Below are positions 1 to 11,083 of a stretch of 64,000 nt of DNA, piece by piece. The first letter of the stretch is position 1; the number at the start of each line of letters is the position of its first letter. The position numbers and the translations under genes are program-made. Under the pieces are notes generated by a model, which saw nothing but the letters and a program-made list of their open reading frames with translations, made no database searches and had not been told where the DNA came from. Source of the stretch: Bettongia penicillata ogilbyi (Eukaryota > Chordata > Mammalia > Diprotodontia > Potoroidae); contig JAJHZJ010000076.1 in NCBI GenBank assembly GCA_023548195.1, positions 625,378 to 689,377 of the forward strand, given 5' to 3'.

Positions 1-439
1 AATTGGAACAACAGGAATATTGGATCTTGGTGTACAACATGAAGCATTGTAAAGACTAATAAAATTTTGTTAGGTAAGTTTCTGGTCAGAGCAAACACTT
101 TTACAAGCCAAAAGACATTTCTACACATGGACATCACTTTGCAGCCATTTTATTTTCTTGCTCTTCTTATTCTTTGGATTGTATTTTGTCATTGCCTCCT
201 GTACAGTATTTCCAAACTTTATTCATAGTTCTTCAGGAATTTTATCTATCAGATGCAATTGTTTAAATCTATTCATCACTTCTTCATAATTATTTCTATA
301 TTGTTTGATAGTGCTCCCTACTTTGTTTTAAGTCAGAATTTTGTAGCAAGAAGCTTATGATCACAGTAAGTCCAAGGTCTTTTTCAACTTCAATTTTTTA
401 AAGTGAATGTAAAAAAAAGATTTAATAATTGCTTTTTGT

Positions 440-545
440 TAAATTTTAATTTCCAGTTCTCTCCTTCTATCCCTCTCCTCCAGCCTCCTTGAGAAAGCAT
501 GAAATTTTACATAGATTATACACATCATACAAAACAGTCAAATAC
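440..545 (-). mobile_element. L1 3'-end fragment (minus strand)
   Basis: The stretch reads 'ccagttctctcc...cctccttgagaaagca...ttatacacatcatacaaaacagtc', the same order of words as the 3' UTR of the larger minus-strand L1 at 19.05-19.18 kb. It is a short, diverged fragment with no coding content. The sequence before it (1-440) and after it was not assigned. Confidence 0.55.
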
Positions 546-2150
546 AGAGACTATATAGTCAGTTAAAATAAGATGTTGTGAGCATTGGAGACAAGATGAT
601 GGAATAAAGGTACAGACTTTACACTTACCACGAGTTTTTCCTAAGACACTGTCCAACTCCCTCTACTCTTCTTTCTCTATACCTTATCTCAGTGACCACA
701 GTAGCTCACATGGAGTTCATCATTGTTATTCCATAGGTGACTCTCAGGTCAAACTATCTATCCTGAATCCATTTCCTACACTCTAGTTTCTTGTTACTGA
801 CTGCAAAATTGGAAATACCCAAAGTTATGCCAAACTCATAATTTCCACAACAATAGTCTTTACCTCCCTCCCCTACCCCCCTCAAAAAGTACACCAAATT
901 TTCCCATTTCTGTCAAGGAAGCCATCTCTTTCTAATCAGTCAGGTTTACAATCTAGGGCTCATTTCTCTGCTCTTCACCTCCACTCTCCTAACATATAAG
1001 CTATGAAGTCTTGTTGATTCTATCTGAAGAATATCTCTCATTTCATTCCCCATATCTTCACTTTCTCACTCCAGCCCCATCACTCTATCCACTGTTACCA
1101 TCTACCTAGCTCCTTGTTCCTAATAGGTGCTTAGTAACAATAATAACTGAATTGGTTCCTGATCAAATCATATGTTGATCATGGTAGATCACATTGCTTA
1201 TTTGAACCAGATTCTCTACTGATCCTATTCATACACTCCATCCATGCAGTTGATTCATGAACAAAACATCAAACTAATCAGTTGGCCAGGGAAAAAGGCA
1301 AGCTAATAACAGTAATAATATTTATAAATCAGCGTAAAAGAAGTAAAAGGATAATCAATAGGTCATATACAAATGTTGAAACAAGGAAGCAGAATCAGAT
1401 TGCCAGGCAAAAGTCTATCAATAGAGTATACAGGACTGAGAATGGTTCTGAAATCACTAGATACATGGCAATAGAACTACTTATTATTGCATTTTTCAGT
1501 CAAGTGGGGTTGAAGGGTTAAGAGGTGGGAATAGAGGTTTAGTCTGCAATGTCACATTAGGTGTGCCTCCTTTAAAGTCTTCTCCTGGGTTAAATTGATA
1601 GGCAAAGAGTAGAATAGTTTGCTAGGCACTATATTTTCATTAGGCAACAAAAACCAAAGCCTCTCAGTGTTATAAATTAATTCCTGGAAACACATTATAC
1701 ACATACAGGTAAATTAACCCTTTTAGTCTCCAAAGAAACCAGTTTTTCTTTTTCTTTTTGGTTTTATTTTTTTTCTAAATGAGTCAATCCTCTGTCTTTT
1801 TCCTAAGGTCTATAGTTTCCTCAATGTCCTGATTACAGTAAAGATGGAAATGTACAGATTATAGACTGAGAGATAAATTTATGATCTCATTTTTGTGGGC
1901 AACCTTCCTGCCATTGCAAAGTTGGTCACATGCTATGTATCACATATATTTCTATTGATCTTTGGAACAATGGAAATTTTGTTTTTCTGAGATTATTATA
2001 TGAAATGCAGAAATATTGTTTCAGTAGAATGTCATTAAAATAGAATTTTTTAGGAAAGAGCAAAAACATCATTGAAAAGCATTCAACAATTTCCCAAATG
2101 CAATCCATCTCTTTCTTTCTTCTCCTTTTGCTCAATTAGGTGACTTTCTT
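546..2150. other. unassigned AT-rich intergenic DNA
   Basis: No gene is supported here. A weak L1-5'-end-like phrase ('gacaagatgatggaataaagg') lies near 572-592. Pyrimidine-rich text at 600-1130 ends in 'ctaataggtgcttagtaac', which resembles a decayed L2 3' end. The open frames at 1282-1521 (79 codons) and 1926-2135 have no recognisable domain. Confidence 0.4.
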
Positions 2151-2154
2151 TCTG

Positions 2155-2298
2155 TCTATTTTGACAACACTTTATTGTCATTTAATGTACAATAAAACAC
2201 ATTGGATTCCAAAGGAAACCAATTATCATTGAAATACAGATATAAATTTTTGCAAAAAAGTCATGGATCCCAGGTTAGGAAACTCTGATTGATTAATA
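2155..2298 (-). mobile_element. hAT-type miniature element, partial (minus strand)
   Basis: Read on the minus strand it starts 'cagagtttcctaacctggg' and continues into 'tatttcaatgataattggtttcc' and 'tgttttattgtacattaaa'. This is the same word order as the copy at 28.52-28.80 kb. Only one terminal inverted repeat is present. It is non-coding. Confidence 0.5.
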
Positions 2299-3905
2299 TA
2301 TGACCTAGGGAGCTGACAGAAGTTCTGGAGGGTGAAGTGAATTTCTCAGGGCCTTTGCATTTCTCAGACATGTCCTAATCATATCACAAAATTTTCTCTA
2401 TTAATTGTGCACATATCAAAATTCAGGGTTCCAGTACAATATTATTTGCAAATTAGAGTATTTATAGAGCTTCATAATCGATTGGTACTCTTTTTTTCCC
2501 CTCTGTACCTTGTGTAGGACATTCCACATGATGAATACAAGACTCACTGGAAAGTTCCAACTAAATATTTGGTATTGTGATACTATTATTATATTAATAC
2601 TAATTATTCATTCATCATATAATGATTATATAATATAGTGATAATGTTTTAAAATTAACTATTGGCATTAATATATATTTTGAGATATGGTTAATTAGTA
2701 TACAAGACTGTAGATTTAAATAGAAAGTCACTTTTGCCTTAAATCTGGACTTGAATTATACACATTTGGTTAAAAAGCTTTTTAATTGCCAATATATTTA
2801 CCAATCTTCCAATTTTGTTTTTCTCCTAAATTTCCAACCTATTATGCTATTTTAAATTGAGATAGAAATGGAATGATTTCATTCACTTTGAAGTATAACC
2901 TAATTCAGTGCAACTAATTTACACAAAAAATTAAATCCTGCAGGCTTATGCAATCCATAACTCTTGAAAGGCAAAAACAAGCTGCTATAAGGGTAGTATA
3001 TAGTTGTACAGACAAATATCTAAGAGGGAAATGAATGCCTTTTTCCTTGTCAATTTGGTTAGAAAGTATTACAAAATGTTGAATCTAGGAAAAGTTGTCT
3101 CAGATCCTGGGAATATGAATGCCATTTAACCAATATTTATGAAAAAGGTGGAATTATGAAAGGTGGAATCAGATATATTGATGGAAAAAATTATTAATTT
3201 GTAGATGCCACAAATAGCCAACTGATACTACGCAACTGTCTACTTCCACTTTTTAAAAAAGTATTTCATTAATATTCATCTAGATACACAATTGCAAGCA
3301 CAGCTATTAGGCTGTGATTGGCATAAGACCAAAATGTAAATAGTCTTTAAGATCGAACATATGCACATGGAATTAGTAAAGTTTCATTCCTACACTACCC
3401 ACAATAGTACACAGACATAACTGCTTCATCTCATGCTATTATGGCTAATGGGAAATGTCTAAATGTCAAGTCATTTTCTATAAACTTGTACTAAATAATT
3501 GCTTTTGAAATTAGGATTAAGAATTCAACTGAAGATAAAATGTTTCTTATTGGAGTTTTGACAATGATCTTTTCAGTTAGGAAAAAGTGAAGAAAACTTC
3601 TAGATTCAAGTATTCATAAAACATATATGTATAACCAAAGTCTATATTTAAATATTAGTCATCTGACCAGGATAGTAAAAATTGATTGTCAAAGTTCCTT
3701 GAAACTGTAATGTTTCAGTAAGATGTTATATACTATGATTCTTCTTTTTTAGCAGAATAGCATTTTGACAATGCTCAGTATGTTATGTTATCGAAAAAAA
3801 AGAAAATTTAAAACTGAATTCTGAAACAAATCAGGACAATTTGAAAATAATGTGTACTCATGGGTTAATGGATTTTTAGCATTAATTAGTTGTCCTCTCA
3901 AAGCC
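2299..3905. other. unassigned AT-rich DNA
   Basis: No open frame, RNA gene or repeat is recognised in this stretch. It is simply very AT-rich. Confidence 0.4.
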
Positions 3906-3935
3906 CTAGCATTCTTCCAAGGAAGAGAATGCTAG
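3906..3935. repeat. near-perfect palindrome
   Basis: CTAGCATTCTTCC is followed by GGAAGAGAATGCTAG. The arms pair over 13 positions with a two-base bulge and almost no loop. It lies in unassigned DNA. Confidence 0.75.
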
Positions 3936-4199
3936 AGAAGAAATCTAAATCCCGTTCTGAGATAAAATAAGATATTTAAGATGCAATGTTTCATACACAT
4001 ATATTCATTAATTTTAGAATATAATGATCTATCCATATAATAGTCCATAATACATGGAATACAAAGAAAAATTGCCGGGTAGTAACTTTTCCTCAGACTG
4101 TTTCCCTATGAACTTCATAAAAATAAAATCGAGAATTGTGTGGTGACAATGAGAAAACAAATGAGGATTATAAACAATCTTTTGATCTTTTACAGTTTA

Positions 4200-4520
4200 C
4201 CAAGGTTTTTCTCCTTTAAAATTTCCATTTTATACATAAGAATTTCCATTTTATACATAAGAAGATAAAAACTCAGGGAAGTTAAACAACTTCCCTAAAG
4301 TCACAGGAGTAGCATGTGATCATAAGATAATGGATATAATGTTGAAAGGAATTTAGAGGTCATCAAGACTAAGTCTTTACAAATGAGTCTTTACAAGTGA
4401 GAAAACTTTGACACAGGGACTTTAAGTGAAAACGAGTGAATGCTCCCAGTAGATTATGAACCTACATCTCTATGACTGTTTAGTTCAGGAATTTACACAC
4501 TACACTATATTGCTTCTACT
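4200..4520 (+). mobile_element. MIR-like SINE fragment with a 21 bp tandem duplication
   Basis: The text 'taagaagataaaaactcagggaagttaaacaac...aaagtcacaggagtagcatg' and the trailing 'gaacctacatctctatgactg' follow MIR core and tail words (gaaactgaggc, gtcacacagct, gaacccaggtctc). A 21 bp unit at 4220-4240 is repeated directly at 4241-4261 without change, so that duplication is recent compared with the SINE. Confidence 0.5.
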
Positions 4521-4707
4521 TGACAAAAATTAAATTGGATGAGATTAGATTGAATTGTGTTCTTCCATTTTGGTAAATGTTGCACATGTACAATGAACAC
4601 AGGCAATTTTTTGCTATATTATTAGAGTTTCTTTGAGTATGACTTAGGAAATCTACTCAAATCTACATATTCTCATACAATTTTTCAGGACTTAATCTAT
4701 TAAATCA

Positions 4708-4830
4708 GAGGTTCTTAATATGTGATCCAAAAACTTAATTTTTTTATAACTATATTTCAACAGTTGGTTTCTTTTGCAATCCTACATATTTTATTTTATT
4801 CACTTAAGATCATTAACATTCTCTTACATT
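4708..4830 (+). mobile_element. hAT-type miniature element, left part
   Basis: It begins 'cagaggttcttaatatgtgatcc' and continues 'tatttcaacagttggtttcttttgcaatcctacatattttatttta'. This matches the left half of the copy at 28.52-28.80 kb. L2-like sequence follows directly. Confidence 0.5.
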
Positions 4831-4854
4831 CCATCTTCTCGCTTCTGATACTAA

Positions 4855-5545
4855 AACATCCGGGTGTGTGTATGCCCTCATCATCTCATTTGGACAATTA
4901 CAAAAGCCTGCTGGTTGCTCTCCTTAATTCAAATTATACCCCACTCTAGTACATCTTCCATTCAAGGGGATCTTCCCAAAGCACAGATCTGACCATGCCT
5001 CCCCACTCCCACCTCCATTCAATAAACTCTCTATTATCTCTAGGATCAAATATATAAAATCTTTCATTTAAATTTTCAGCCCTTTCATAACTAACCTTTT
5101 TAACCTTTTCAGCGTTTTTATGCCTTCCTCCCACCATACCACCATCAATCACCATTTTCTCTCCAATCCAATGATGTTGGCCTCATTGGGGTTCCTCAAA
5201 TATCACAACTGATTTTCTCACTCAGAATTTTCACTACCTATATTCGAAGTCTCTCCCTCTCTTCTGCCTCTTAGCTTTTCTGGATTTCTTTAAGTCTAAA
5301 TCCTACTTTCTGTAAGAAATATTTTACAGTTCTCCTTAGTCTTAGTACCTTGCCTCTAAAATTATATGCAAATACTTTGGCTTATATCTCTTTTTTTAGT
5401 ATATAGTTTTTATGCTGCTTCTCTAACCCCTTTTAAATTGTGAGTTCCTTGTGCACAAGGACTGTCTTTCCCCCATTTCTTTGTATCTCTTAGGACTTAG
5501 CACACTATCAGACACATAGTAGGAAGGGCTACTTGATTTGACTTT
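4855..5545 (+). mobile_element. L2 LINE 3' fragment
   Basis: Typical L2 3' words appear in order: 'agatctgaccatgcc', 'ctctctattatctctaggatcaaa', 'ttgtgagttccttg..caaggactgtctttcc', and 'ttgtatctcttaggacttagcacactatcagacacatagtagg'. The short open frames inside it on either strand are chance. Confidence 0.6.
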
Positions 5546-5670
5546 CCTAGTATGTGAGCTGTATTGAGAACTCAGAAGTCTTCTCACTTTCAGAAACTCT
5601 GCTTTCTCCCAAACCTTTAATCCACTAAAGCATTTTTTAGGCTGTTCCCATTTAAGAAAAGGCTACCAGT

Positions 5671-5903
5671 CAGTATCCAGATGGTTTAGTGGATAGAGTT
5701 CTGGGCCTGGAGTCAGGATAACTCAAGTTTAAATCCCAAATTGGATACTTAACTACTACCTGTATGATTCTGGGCAACTCACTCAACCCTGTTTTCCTCA
5801 GTTTCTTCATCTGCAAAATGGACTGGAGAAGGAAAGAGCAAACCACTCCAGTGTCTTTTCCAAGAAAACTCCAAAAGGGACAGACACAGCTGAACAACAA
5901 CAG
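5671..5903 (+). mobile_element. MAR1-like tRNA-derived SINE
   Basis: The head is tRNA-like: an A-box-like TGGTTTAGTGG at 5682-5692 and a decayed B-box AGTTTAAATCC at 5726-5736 (expected GGTTCGAATCC). The body reads 'ctgggcaactcactcaacc', 'tcatctgcaaaatggactggagaaggaaagagcaaaccactccag', and the tail is 'gacacagctgaacaacaacag', the RTE/MAR1-type 3' end known from marsupials. Being full length, it was once a Pol III transcription unit. CpG loss in the B-box suggests an old copy. Confidence 0.8.
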
Positions 5904-6339
5904 TCCTATCATATGTCAGCTATTGAGAATGTTCACTCTTTTTCACTAATGAAGGCACCGATAATAATCCATTTTCTGCTGGGACTGTGTGTATGTTGAT
6001 ATAAAAATTTAACATGGAAGTTGAAAGAAGATCTTCACTATAGTTTAAGAAATTATTGATAATGACAATTAAAAGAAAATGGTGAAGGTGTTCAAAAAAA
6101 GTTGACTCCAATTGTACTGTACTGTAGCTGCTAAAGTATGGAGGAATAATTCAGCTACAAATTGATAAGGTCAGAAACATTTTCCAGTTTTTCATAGAAA
6201 ATAGCAGTGGGAAAGGACAATTAAATGAAGGTTCATAGGTGTTAAGTGACTGCAGCTCACTAAAGGTTAACTGAACATTTCCTTGCAATGAATAGACATA
6301 TTCCCTCCTGTGACTTGTGGCAAATTTAAAAAATCTTAC

Positions 6340-6487
6340 TTCTTGGATAATGTAACTTTTGGGAGTTTGCTTGTTTTAATTAGTGTAATTCATTCATGTA
6401 ATAAAGTTTTTAAAAATCCATTAAAATATTCTATAATATTCACAAAATTGCAAAAGGGACCCATGGAAAAATTTTAAGAATCCCTGT
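6340..6487 (+). mobile_element. hAT-type miniature element, right part
   Basis: It ends 'aaaattgcaaaagggacccatgg..ttttaagaatccctg', matching the right terminus of hAT-type elements in this window (compare 18.14-18.17 kb and 28.74-28.79 kb). No left terminus is seen nearby. Confidence 0.5.
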
Positions 6488-7203
6488 ATTGAGAAATAGA
6501 TGGATTGGATTTGCTTTGGTAGAGAATAATTCCCTACCCTGAGAAAAACATATATTTTTCCTAACTCTTTTGTATTGCTTTTTTTATTTGAGGGAGAACA
6601 GCAGTGACATTTTTAATGAACGTGAAACAATACAGCAAGACAGGTAGAACAGGTATTATTATTTCAATTTTCTTATGGGGAAACTGAGGTTTCTATACTT
6701 ATTAGGCCACTAATCTTTATTCATAGCCTATGCTGTACATAAGGAGTTTTGAAGCTATGAATCTAAGCTGTTGTTTCTTTCCATAATCCCATGTTTATAT
6801 TTATTTCTAGGACCCATGATTTCTTCTCTGTGGCAACTCCCTCCATTCCTTTAACAATGCAGATATAAATCACTAACCCTTAGCAACTAATTCTTAGGGA
6901 CACTATAGCACACTAGCTTTCAGTGAAAATATCCTTTACCAGGTGGAAGTAGATATCTCTAATTACTGCTACTGGGAAATCTGAGGTTGGTACATCTCTT
7001 GAGTTTGGAAGTTATGAGTTATTTCAGGGCTAAAGCCAATCGCACAATGCATGAAACCCATGATCAATACTGTGGGTCCTCCAGATACAAAGAGCAGAAC
7101 ATGATTGTGCGTGTGTGTGGGAAGGGGGCGAGGTTCCAGGATGCCTAGGAATATGTGAACTGGCCCAAGTTCAAGCTGAGTCAACATTTTATACGTCACC
7201 CAA
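6488..7203. other. unassigned DNA with a possible MIR trace
   Basis: Around 6640-6700 the text 'acaggtattattatttcaattttcttatggggaaactgaggt' resembles the MIR core. Nothing else is recognised. The 76-codon minus-strand frame at 6969-7199 has no domain. Confidence 0.35.
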
Positions 7204-7332
7204 GTGAGATAGAAAGAGAGAGAAAGAGAGAGAGAGAGAGAAAGTGGGAAAGACTGAAAAAAGAAGGAAGGAAGGAAGAAATGAAAGAAGGAAGAAAAAA
7301 GGAAAGGAAGAGAAAGAAGAAAAAGAAAAATA
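7204..7332. repeat. purine-rich GA/GGAA/GAAA tract
   Basis: About 130 bases are almost pure purine on the plus strand (gagagaaaga, gaaggaaggaagg, aaagaagaaaaag). The Lys/Arg/Glu-rich and Phe/Leu/Ser-rich frames that cross it are low complexity. Confidence 0.9.
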
Positions 7333-7867
7333 TTCCTTCCTTACAAATCTTATGATGATCTCCTGAAGAAAAGGAGCTCCATACCAAGCACATTTTAAAA
7401 TGAAAGATTCAAACACTCTTGTTCATTCTACTAAGTCTCTATACACTCAATGTGCTGACAAGATGAACATCTACTAGTCTATTTAAAGAATCCTCCTAGG
7501 GGTCCTGGGAGACACTGTAAATGTGAAGAAAACTGCGAATTGGGTGTGAATGTAAAGATTAGTATTTGCCAAAATTCAAAACTGGCTTCCTATCTGCTGT
7601 GTAAGTTATTGTACAACATTGCCACAGTTAACCCTAAATCCTGTTAACTTGAAGCTCAATTCATGAATTATCTAAGGTTGCATTGCTTTGGGGGGAAATA
7701 GAATCAAATCATTTTCCCCAAAGTGCTATGATTATTTCTTCAGAGACAAAACAGCAGGTTGGCAATTTTTTTTTTTCAGGGACCTTGGTTATTTTGTTGG
7801 AGGTTTTATGAACTGTTACTCAAAAGCAGTACTGAAACAGCAGAAAAGTGTGATTCAGGCCAAGCAT
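7333..7867. other. unassigned DNA
   Basis: No gene or repeat is recognised between the purine tract and the TG/CA microsatellite. Confidence 0.4.
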
Positions 7868-8311
7868 ACGCATGCACACACACATATATACATGTTTGTG
7901 TACGCGTATATCTGTATATGCATGCATATATATACACACACATACATATGCATGGACATACATGTATGTATGTATGTGTGAATGTATGTGTGTGTATGTT
8001 TACATTGTATGTATTTATTTAAATATATTATACATATATATTTATACACACAGAATGTATGTGTGTGCATATATGTAATGTGTATATATATATGTGTGTG
8101 TATATATATATATGGACAATGAATCATACACTCAGTTGAATGCATATTATGTTTATGTGTACCTGTGTTTGGCTATATATAATACATACATACAATATAC
8201 ATATGTATACACATATGTGTATATATGTGTGTGTAATACATATATGTGTATATGCATACATATATATGTATATACATACATATACACACACACACACAAA
8301 CACGCAATGGA
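7868..8311. repeat. compound TG/CA/TA microsatellite
   Basis: About 440 bases of alternating purine-pyrimidine dinucleotides, interleaving (CA)n, (TG)n, (TA)n, ATGT and GCAT steps. All the overlapping 'Cys/Tyr/Ile/His-rich' frames on both strands are translations of this tract. Confidence 0.9.
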
Positions 8312-8479
8312 CTAAGAGGAAGTAAAAAACAGACATTTTATGTGGTTGTTAAAATGTATTTACTTTTCACAGTCATCTAAATCATGTAACCTTCACTTTT
8401 GCCATCAGACTCACCCTTAAAGTAAGACACTACCCCAGGAACTCATCTGGGGTTTTAATAAGGGACATTTTAAATTTAA

Positions 8480-8615
8480 ATTGGGCTTTCTTCCTCCATT
8501 AGAATGTAAGTTTCTTGAGGAATGAGACTGCCTTGCTTACTTATAATAGTACTCTCAGCATTTATTACAATCCTTCGTACTTAACAAGAAGTTAATAATA
8601 CCATTTATCATGTAT
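8480..8615 (+). mobile_element. L2 3' end fragment
   Basis: The text 'tagaatgtaagtttcttgaggaatgagactgc...tactctcagcatttattacaatccttcgtacttaacaagaagttaata' follows the L2 3' terminus (tagactgtgagctccttgagggcagg...). Confidence 0.5.
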
Positions 8616-9432
8616 CATTAATTTCATCAACTAGTATTTTTGAAGTCAGTACAAAAGCAAGTATCACTGGAGTAGAAAAAAAATAAAGTCTTTTCTCACA
8701 AAAGAAACATGAGGGACCAGGGCTGGAGAGCATAAAGTCTTGTGGAGTATGTGGGATATGATGCCAACAATGATTGCTTTCTCAAATAATTGAAAAGTTT
8801 TCATGTTTTTTTTTTAAATTATATAAGGGAAGTTTTCTTTTTTTAAAATATAAATTTATTATTTAACTTTTTACATTCATTTTCACAAAGTTTGGGGTTC
8901 CAAATATTCTCCCCATTTATCCCCTCCCCCCACCCCAATACACCGAGCAATCTAATTTTCCCTATCACCAATCTGCCCTCTCTTCTACCATCCCTCCCTT
9001 CCCTTGTGCCCATCTTCTCTTTTGTCCTGTAGGGCCAGATGACTTTCTATTCCCCATTACCTGTATTTCTTATTTCCTAGTAGCAACAACATTACTAAAC
9101 AGTTGTTCCTAAAACTTGGAATTCCAAATTCTCCCCATCCCTCCCTCCCCACCCATTCCCTTTGGGAAGGCAGGCAATTCAATATAGGCCCTATCTCTGT
9201 AGTTTTGCAAATGACTTCGATAATAGCCGTGTTGGGTAAGACTAACTGTATTTCCCTCCATCCTAACCTGCCCCCCATTGTTTCTATTCTGTCTTTTAAT
9301 CCTGTCCCTCCCCGAGTGTTGACTTCAAATTGCTCCCTTCTCCCATGCCCTCCCTTCCATCATCACCCCCACCTTGCTTATCTCCTTCTCCCCCACTTTC
9401 CTGTATTATAAGATAGATTTTCATACCAAAAT

Positions 9433-9648
9433 GTGTGTGCATTTTATTCCTTCCTTTAGTCGAATGTGATGAGGATAAACTTCTTATTTTTTTCTCAGCT
9501 CTCCTCTTTTTCCCTCCACTAAAAAGTCTAATGAGTGTGCATTTTATTCCTTCCCCTAGTCAAATGTAATGAGGGCAAACCCTCTGTTTTTTGTTTTTTG
9601 TTTTGTTTTCTCAGCTCTCCTCTTTTTCCCTCCACCAAAAAGTCTCCC
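9433..9648 (-). repeat. tandem duplication of about 100-115 bp inside the HAL1 3' UTR
   Basis: Segment 9433-9531 ('gtgtgtgcattttattccttcc...ctccactaaaaagtct') is repeated at 9532-9648 with few changes ('gagtgtgcattttattccttcc...ctccaccaaaaagtct'). The second copy has an extra T/G-rich stretch. I see only one copy in the 48 kb HAL1. Confidence 0.7.
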
Positions 9649-9981
9649 ACTTGCTACCCAAATGACATATAATTACCACATTCCATTTCACCCTCCTTCC
9701 TCCCACTACATTTCTCTCTCACCATTTACCTTAATTTCTTTTAAGATATGGTCCCATCCTATTCAACTCAATCTGTGCTCTCTGTCTCTGTATGTGTGTG
9801 CATATGTGTATGTGTGTGTGCGTGCATGTGTGTACTGTGTGTGTATGGACCCACCAACTACCCAAATATTGAAAAGTTTTAAGAGTTACAAATATTGTCT
9901 TTCCATGTAGGAATGTAAACAGTTCACTTCTGGTAAGTCCCTTAAGACTTGTCTTTGCTGTTTACTTTTTCATGCTTCTTC

Positions 9982-11083
9982 TCATTCTTGTGTTTGAAAG
10001 TCAAATTTTCTTTTCAGCTCTGGTCTTTTCATCAAGATTGCTTGAAAGTCTTCTATTTCATTGAAAGACCATATTTTCCCCTGAAGTATTATACTCAGTT
10101 TAGCTGGGTAGGTGATTCTTGGTTTGAGTCCTAGTTCCTTTGACTTCTGGAATATCCTATTGTGCGCCCTTCGATCCCTTATTGTAGAAGCTGATAGATC
10201 TTGTGTTATCCTGATTTTATTTCCACAATACTGGAATTGTTTCTTTCTAGCTGCTTGTAAGATTTTCTCCTTGACCTGGGAGTTCTGGAATTTAGCCACA
10301 ATGTTCCTAGGAGTTTCTCTTTTTGGATCTCTTTCAGGTAGTGATCGATGGATTCTTTCAATATTATTTTGCCCTCTGGTTGTAGAATGTCAGGGCAGTT
10401 TTCCTTGATAATTTCATGGAAGATGATATCTGCGCTCTTTTTTGATCATGACTTTCAGGTAGTCCCATAATTTTTAAATTGTCTCTCCTGGATCTATTTT
10501 CCAGGTCAGCTGTTTTTCCCATGAGATATTTCACATTCCCTTCCATTTTTTCATTCTTTTGGTTTTGTTTGGTGATTTCTTGGTTTCTCGTAAAGTCATT
10601 AGACTCCATCTGTTCCATTCTAATTTTGAGAGAACTATTAAATTCAGTGAGCTTTTGAACCTCTTTTTCCATTTGGCTAATTCTGCTTTTGAAAGCATTC
10701 TTCTCCTCATTGGCTTTTGGAACCTCTTTTGCCAATTGAGTGAGCCTATTTTTCAGGGTGTTATTTTCTTCAGCATTTTTTTGGGTCTCCTTTACCAAGG
10801 TATTGACCTGTTTTTCATACTTTTCTTGCATCTCTCTCATTTCTCTTCCCAGTTTTTCCTACATCTGTCTAACTTGCTTTTCAAAATCCTTTTTGAGCTC
10901 TTGCAAGGCCTGAGCCCACCCGACATCCCCCTGGGATGTCTGGGGTACTGAGGCCCCACTCTCCACGTCTTTTCCTGGTGGCAAGAATATGTCCTTGTCC
11001 TCGACAGATCTGAAAGTCGGGATCATTTGCATCTGTTCAAAAAACCTCTCTATAGTTTTATTTTTCTTCCCTTTTCTAGGCAT
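9982..11083 (-). pseudogene. HAL1/L1-type ORF1 protein, near-complete but broken
   Basis: The reading starts at ATG 11083 (MPRKGKKNKTIERFFEQ). L1 ORF1p is an RNA-binding trimeric chaperone that coats its own transcript. Three blocks line up in order. The N-terminal block (11083-10859) ends at an in-frame stop. A long heptad-rich coiled coil (10840-10364) runs into LENRSRRDNLKIMGLPES, the start of the RRM-like core. A C-terminal domain (10299-9982) contains ILQAARKKQFQYCGNKIRI and ends KRKFDFQTQE. One stop near 10860 and a frame change near 10300-10440 break it. The long open blocks suggest a moderately young copy. No ORF2 follows. Confidence 0.8.

Noticed and set aside
7189..7416. Phe/Leu/Ser-rich frames that look like membrane segments
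   Set aside because: They arise from the purine tract read on the minus strand.
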